This document shows positions 15,501 through 17,969 of a DNA stretch of 17,969 bases, in pieces. This stretch comes from Clostridia bacterium (GTDB lineage: Bacteria; Bacillota; Clostridia; Oscillospirales; Acutalibacteraceae). The translations under genes and the position numbers were made by a program. The DNA lies in NCBI GenBank assembly GCA_900755995.1, contig CAAEIM010000108.1:1-17969 (forward strand), in the 5' to 3' direction. The notes under the pieces were generated by a model that saw nothing but the letters and a program-made list of their open reading frames with translations, was not told the origin of the DNA and did no database searches. How positions within the stretch are numbered: the first letter of the stretch is position 1; each line of letters opens with the position of its first letter.

Positions 15501-16556
15501 CTTTGCAAGCGTTTCTCTGACTTGAGCAAGCTCCTCATCGGTGAGGTCAGGATTTGCAAGCTTTTCAAGTGCGTCCTTGTAGCTGTTGTAGATTTTTTCA
15601 AATTCCTCTACCTGCTTAGAAAGCTCTTGCTTTTCGTCCTTTAAATCGTCAAGCTTTTCCTTTATCTGCACAAGCGTCTGATAAGCGATAGAGAGGGTTT
15701 GCTTTGTAGAGGTGAGGGATTGCTGTTGGTCGAGAAGCTGCATTTTTGCACTCAGAATTTCGGTATAGCCGCTCTGAGCCTGCCCCTGAGCCTCGCTCAG
15801 CTGCTTTGCCACTGCCTCCTGCTGCTCGTTCAGTTCATCAATAGACTTCTCAATGGTATCGCTGCCTTCCTCAGCCTTGTCAATGTTCTGCTGCAATTCT
15901 TTTTTTGCATCGCTTATTTTATCCTCGGCCTCGCCGAATTTTTCGTTGAGCGCATCTTCAATTTTTTGGTTGAGTGCGTCAATTTTAGTCTGAGAAACAA
16001 TGACGTTTTCCTTTTCGGTGACTATGCCCTTGGTATTTACCGAGGCAACGCCGTCAATGCCTTCAAGCTGATTTTTAAGCTCATTATTAACGTAATCGGA
16101 AATTTGAACGGTATCATATCCCTCATAATCAACTGCAACCATAGCTACAGGCATCATAGTGGGGTTTATTTTCAGAAGATACGGACTGCCCACACCGTCA
16201 GGCCAAAGGTCTTTGATTGTGTCAAGACTGCTGCGCATATCAATGGTGGCGGTATCCATATTTGTACCGTCCGCAAACTCAAGCGTAACCATAGAGTAGT
16301 TGTCGGACGAGGTTGAGGTGATGGCCTTAACGCCGTCAATCGTTGAAATAGATTGCTCAAGCGGCTTTGTAACAACTGTTTCTACGGTTTCCGGAGTTTG
16401 CCCCGGATAGGTTGTAATGATAATTGCATACGGCATATCCATATTAGGAAGTAAGTCGGGCGTCATTTTGAGTACTGAAACAATACCCAGAACAATTACA
16501 ACTACAACCGCAACAAAAATTGTCATTGGCTTTTTTACACTTAGTTTTGGTAGCAT
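12507..16556 (-). CDS. RND-family efflux transporter with large coiled-coil insertion
   Basis: This is a proton-driven efflux permease of the AcrB/HAE1 superfamily, 1,349 residues against about 1,030 for typical members. TM1 is at 12-31. The porter region PN1 starts with PDLLPNMDMPYAIIITTYPG. TM2-TM6 lie at about 642-800 with GVGMLVDNSVVVIENI: D712 equals the first proton-relay aspartate of AcrB, while the second is N713, a frequent variant. The second half repeats this with a serine-rich loop and GIIVNNGIVFVDYVN near the end. Between about 190 and 505, where AcrB has its docking subdomain, lies a long Gln/Glu/Lys/Leu-rich coiled coil, which accounts for the extra length. The start at 16556 has AGAGG six bases upstream; a longer reading would have none. 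The gene follows a TetR regulator by 56 bases and is probably its target. The substrate is unknown. Confidence 0.93.
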   Translation of the reverse strand: MLPKLSVKKPMTIFVAVVVVIVLGIVSVLKMTPDLLPNMDMPYAIIITTYPGQTPETVETVVTKPLEQSISTIDGVKAITSTSSDNYSMVTLEFADGTNMDTATIDMRSSLDTIKDLWPDGVGSPYLLKINPTMMPVAMVAVDYEGYDTVQISDYVNNELKNQLEGIDGVASVNTKGIVTEKENVIVSQTKIDALNQKIEDALNEKFGEAEDKISDAKKELQQNIDKAEEGSDTIEKSIDELNEQQEAVAKQLSEAQGQAQSGYTEILSAKMQLLDQQQSLTSTKQTLSIAYQTLVQIKEKLDDLKDEKQELSKQVEEFEKIYNSYKDALEKLANPDLTDEELAQVRETLAKIDEQLVKYGFPKEELEERLNNAKTALINVDKAITQTVEALKGLDTTEETLDDTIAEIAGQIAQIDSGIAQISAAISGLDENTVTVNQALAEIEKQQSIAGYQLSGGLSALNTKQSEVTSALAQLNSAQEELKTASDELSTQKDKAKKAADMTKTVTISNVSNILTAQNFSMPAGYVCDDENTKYLVRVGDKIEGDKEMQSLPLFDTGIDGIGIVNLGDVADVFVADDSDKVFAKINGNSGVVFSFTKQSDAATATVSQNIAKKLDSLSKENEGLHFTTLMDQGDYIDIIINSVLQNLLFGAILAILILFLFLKDIKPTFIVALSIPISVIFALVLMYFSGVTLNMISLSGLAIGVGMLVDNSVVVIENIYRLRSLGVPPIKAALNGAKQVSGAIASSTLTTICVFFPIVFVEGITRQIFMDMALTITYSLLASLIVALTLVPAISQRVLRKVKPVKHGLFDKLLTGYEKSIRFVLKHRAITLILAVVLLFGSTFGALSRGFSFMPDMASTELSVTVSLDDSATMEDTVNAAQKLLDTLMEHDEFETVGVMTGSTSSLMGITGSAASSSDADAGSVIAYAVFKENETKNSEEISNSIEAELNSIDGEVAVSGSTSSSSMSAMLGEAGVSVRLYGDDLKTLQSTAKDMAKKLSEVEGIDTTNDGIGSTSPEIKVTVDKKKAAEKMLTVAQVYQQIAAEITTDTTASATLTNNDKNLDVVVIKDEHTEVTKDKIKDIKLTYTDKEGNEKTTKLSEVAKISDSESMDSIIRKDQKRYITISGTLKEGYTNTEVANSAKAMFDSYKLPSGYSIEYNGANESTMEAVGQMMLMLLLGVILIYLIMVAQFQSLKSPFIIMFTIPLAFTGGFLGLLITGFDVSVVALLGFIMLCGIIVNNGIVFVDYVNNLRLEGLERREALVEAGKTRMRPILITAITTILGLSTMAIGIGTGSEIMQPIAIVCIGGLLYATLMTLFVVPVIYDILSKKELRKVEASDLEDIDI

Positions 16557-16612
16557 ATCATACCTCTTTTTAATAAATTTTTGTAATTCAAAGCAAAGCA
16601 CCTGTGCGGTTG

Positions 16613-17224
16613 TCAGACTACAGCGCCCTGTTTTATAATTTCAATTTTTCTTACCATACTGCATCGAACCGTTTCGTAATCCTGCCCTGCAACAAATAAA
16701 TTGAAAACAGAGTTTTTCAGTATCTGCGAAAGAATTTCAATAAGGCTTTTAATGCTGTAGTCGTCCTTGAATTTTAAGTTTTTTCTGTCAACAATAAGAT
16801 AAATTTCGTTGATTGTAGGCACAAGGTTAAAACGGTTTTTCATATATTCGCTCACAAGGTCATCGTTTGCCCTGAAGCTTTCAACAAGGTTTTCCATAAT
16901 TTTTCTTGTCTGCTTTTGATCTCTGTAGCTGCTTATATGGTCGAACATTTTGATGTACATTGCAAATAAATCGCCGTCTGCAAGCCTGAGAATTTCTTTT
17001 GCCTGATTACAGGACTTATCAAAAAAGGTCTTTGCAATTATTTCTATCAAATCGACCTTATCGTCAAAGTATTGATAAAAACTGCCTCTGGAAATCTGCG
17101 CCTCTTTGATAATGTGGTTTATGGAAACCTTTTCGCTTGGTCTTTCCATAAATTCCTTTACAACAGCGTCAATTATCCTCTGCCTTTTGTCATAGGGAAG
17201 ATTGTAAAATGTTGATTTAATCAT
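16613..17224 (-). CDS. TetR/AcrR-family transcriptional regulator
   Basis: This 203-residue dimeric repressor has an N-terminal HTH at about 12-58: KRQRIIDAVVKEF, then the recognition part VSINHIIKEAQISRGSFYQYFDDKVDL. The C-terminal ligand-binding half is helical and typical of the family in length, but its ligand cannot be read. A GGAGGT site precedes the ATG. It lies immediately upstream of the RND transporter gene with only 56 bases between them and no terminator, so both are probably transcribed from the promoter at 17265-17293. This is the usual arrangement for autoregulated efflux control. Confidence 0.93.
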   Translation of the reverse strand: MIKSTFYNLPYDKRQRIIDAVVKEFMERPSEKVSINHIIKEAQISRGSFYQYFDDKVDLIEIIAKTFFDKSCNQAKEILRLADGDLFAMYIKMFDHISSYRDQKQTRKIMENLVESFRANDDLVSEYMKNRFNLVPTINEIYLIVDRKNLKFKDDYSIKSLIEILSQILKNSVFNLFVAGQDYETVRCSMVRKIEIIKQGAVV

Positions 17225-17264
17225 ATTATTACCTCCGTTTGTGACAGGTTATCATAATTTCATA

Positions 17265-17313
17265 ATTTTAACATTAATAAATACTTTAGTCAATGAGGGT
17301 AACAAAAATGTTA
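17265..17313 (-). promoter_or_regulatory. Promoter of the TetR-RND operon with nearby palindrome
   Basis: On the minus strand TTGACT (17293-17288) and TAAAAT (17270-17265) are separated by 17 bases, with TGT before the -10. A 14-bp palindrome, TAACA-AAAA-TGTTA (17300-17313), lies just upstream of the -35 and could be the regulator's operator or a weak stem ending the preceding gene. Confidence 0.65.
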
Positions 17314-17334
17314 TGTTATTTTTGAATATAAGCT

Positions 17335-17811
17335 TTACTTAACAATGTCGGCGCAGCTTCCACCGGTAAACTCAACAAGAGTCTTTGGGTCAAGGTCTAT
17401 CTGATAGCCGATTTTGCCTGCACTGACTATAATGTTAGGATTGTCAAGACAGCTTTCGTGAAAAATGGTTTTATACTGCTTTTTCATTCCGATAGGGGAG
17501 CAGCCGCCGCGGATATAACCCGTAACCTTCATAATATCCTTAACGTGAATCATTTCAACCGACTTTTCACCCACGGCTTTTGCAGCTTTTTTAAGGTTAA
17601 GCTCTTCGGCTACAGGTACAACAAATACAAAGTATCCGCCGCCTGCGCCCTTGGTGACAAGAGTTTTAAACACACATTCGGGGTTTTGTCCCAGAAGTTT
17701 TGCAACGCTCACTCCGTCAACGGCGTCATTGCCGTGTGGGTACTCGTGCGGGGTATATTCTATTTTTGCTTTTTCAAGAATACGCATTACATTTGTTTTA
17801 AATTCTGACAT
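17335..17811 (-). CDS. ybaK: YbaK/EbsC-type Cys-tRNA(Pro) deacylase
   Basis: This is a 158-residue cytosolic trans-editing enzyme that hydrolyses mischarged Cys-tRNA(Pro), protecting proteins from proline-to-cysteine errors. The conserved lysine K49 (VFKTLVTKG), the YFVFVVPVAEELNLKKAAKA core and the signature GYIRGGCSPIGMKK (98-111) identify the YbaK family, as opposed to ProX or the INS domain of prolyl-tRNA synthetase. CGGAGG lies five bases before the ATG. It is followed by the TetR-RND operon after 110 bases without a strong terminator. No proS is in the window. Confidence 0.92.
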   Translation of the reverse strand: MSEFKTNVMRILEKAKIEYTPHEYPHGNDAVDGVSVAKLLGQNPECVFKTLVTKGAGGGYFVFVVPVAEELNLKKAAKAVGEKSVEMIHVKDIMKVTGYIRGGCSPIGMKKQYKTIFHESCLDNPNIIVSAGKIGYQIDLDPKTLVEFTGGSCADIVK

Positions 17812-17856
17812 ATTTCCTCCGATTTTGTATTAAAATGACCGGTTTGACAGCAAACC

Positions 17857-17897
17857 CAAAAAATCTCCACGAGATTCTAAAAGAATTTTGTGGAGAT
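17857..17897 (-). terminator. Intrinsic terminator of the gene entering from the right edge
   Basis: On the minus strand ATCTCCAC/GTGGAGAT (8 bp) continues, after one unpaired base on each side, into a 7-bp AT-rich stem (17872-17878 with 17882-17888). TTTTTT (17863-17858) follows. It separates the partial gene at 17911 from the deacylase gene. Confidence 0.85.
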
Positions 17898-17910
17898 AAT
17901 CTTTGTTAGT

Positions 17911-17969
17911 TTAAAGCCTTACAGGAATATTTTTTTCAGTAAGGTATTTTTTTAGTGTTGGAATCGGAA
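17911..17969 (-). CDS. C-terminal fragment of an unidentified gene
   Basis: On the minus strand one frame is open from the window edge to a TAA at 17913-17911, giving the 18-residue tail PIPTLKKYLTEKNIPVRL. Both other frames contain stops. A strong terminator begins 14 bases beyond the stop, which supports a real gene end. Too little is present to name a family. Confidence 0.5.
   Translation of the reverse strand, partial: PIPTLKKYLTEKNIPVRL

Noticed and set aside
15699..16316. 205-residue plus-strand open frame
   Set aside because: It is antisense to the RND gene's coiled coil; the Leu/Phe-rich composition is the complement of Lys/Glu/Gln codons.
1..17969. CRISPR array, insertion sequence, tRNA or rRNA
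   Set aside because: No spaced direct repeats, transposase motifs, cloverleaf or rRNA-like stretch was recognised by eye; a tRNA scan was not run.

Overview
The window looks like chromosomal DNA of an anaerobic low-to-moderate-GC Firmicute, most likely a clostridial Ruminococcus/Oscillospiraceae-type bacterium. This is inferred from the Gram-positive gene set (CIRCE-controlled groESL, a SAM-I riboswitch before metK, a Mbeg1-like hydrolase, a GH25 lysozyme with clostridial-type wall-binding repeats), strong AGGAGG-type ribosome binding sites, and a GroEL tail ending in GGMY. No rRNA, tRNA, insertion sequence or CRISPR array was seen. Gene density is high, and after start-site correction no gene-free stretch exceeds 300 bases.

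Layout. 1-785: an XRE-type repressor gene (minus strand) whose 3' end lies in a 15-bp tandem repeat at the window edge; its promoter carries a palindromic operator. 785-3368 (plus): a histidine phosphatase, leuB (3-isopropylmalate dehydrogenase) and a CpsB-like PHP-domain phosphatase. 3456-5017 (plus): a membrane-anchored alpha/beta hydrolase and a methylguanine-DNA methyltransferase, closed by a strong bidirectional terminator. 5096-7134 (minus): groES-groEL under a perfect CIRCE operator. 7234-8382 (minus): a Mbeg1-like (DUF2974) serine hydrolase. 8545-9931 (minus): metK with promoter, SAM-I riboswitch and intrinsic terminator. 9978-10403 (minus): a 99-residue protein resembling only the C-terminal glycyl-radical segment of anaerobic ribonucleotide reductase NrdD; its promoter overlaps two NrdR-box-like sites spaced 31 bp apart. 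10552-11610 (minus): GH25 lysozyme. 11810-12343 (plus): nitroreductase. 12507-17313 (minus): a TetR regulator and a giant RND transporter (about 1,349 residues) carrying a coiled-coil insertion of roughly 315 residues. 17335-17811 (minus): a YbaK/EbsC-type Cys-tRNA deacylase. 17911-17969: the C-terminal end of a further gene, followed by a terminator.

Most of the window is housekeeping. The strongest candidate for something under-described is the small NrdD-like protein with its NrdR-type promoter: the sequence suggests a stand-alone glycyl-radical domain, analogous in concept to GrcA/YfiD for pyruvate formate-lyase, regulated with the ribonucleotide reductases. The RND pump with a built-in coiled coil in a presumably outer-membrane-less cell is the second item worth attention. 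All functional calls rest on motif reading by eye; no database search was run.
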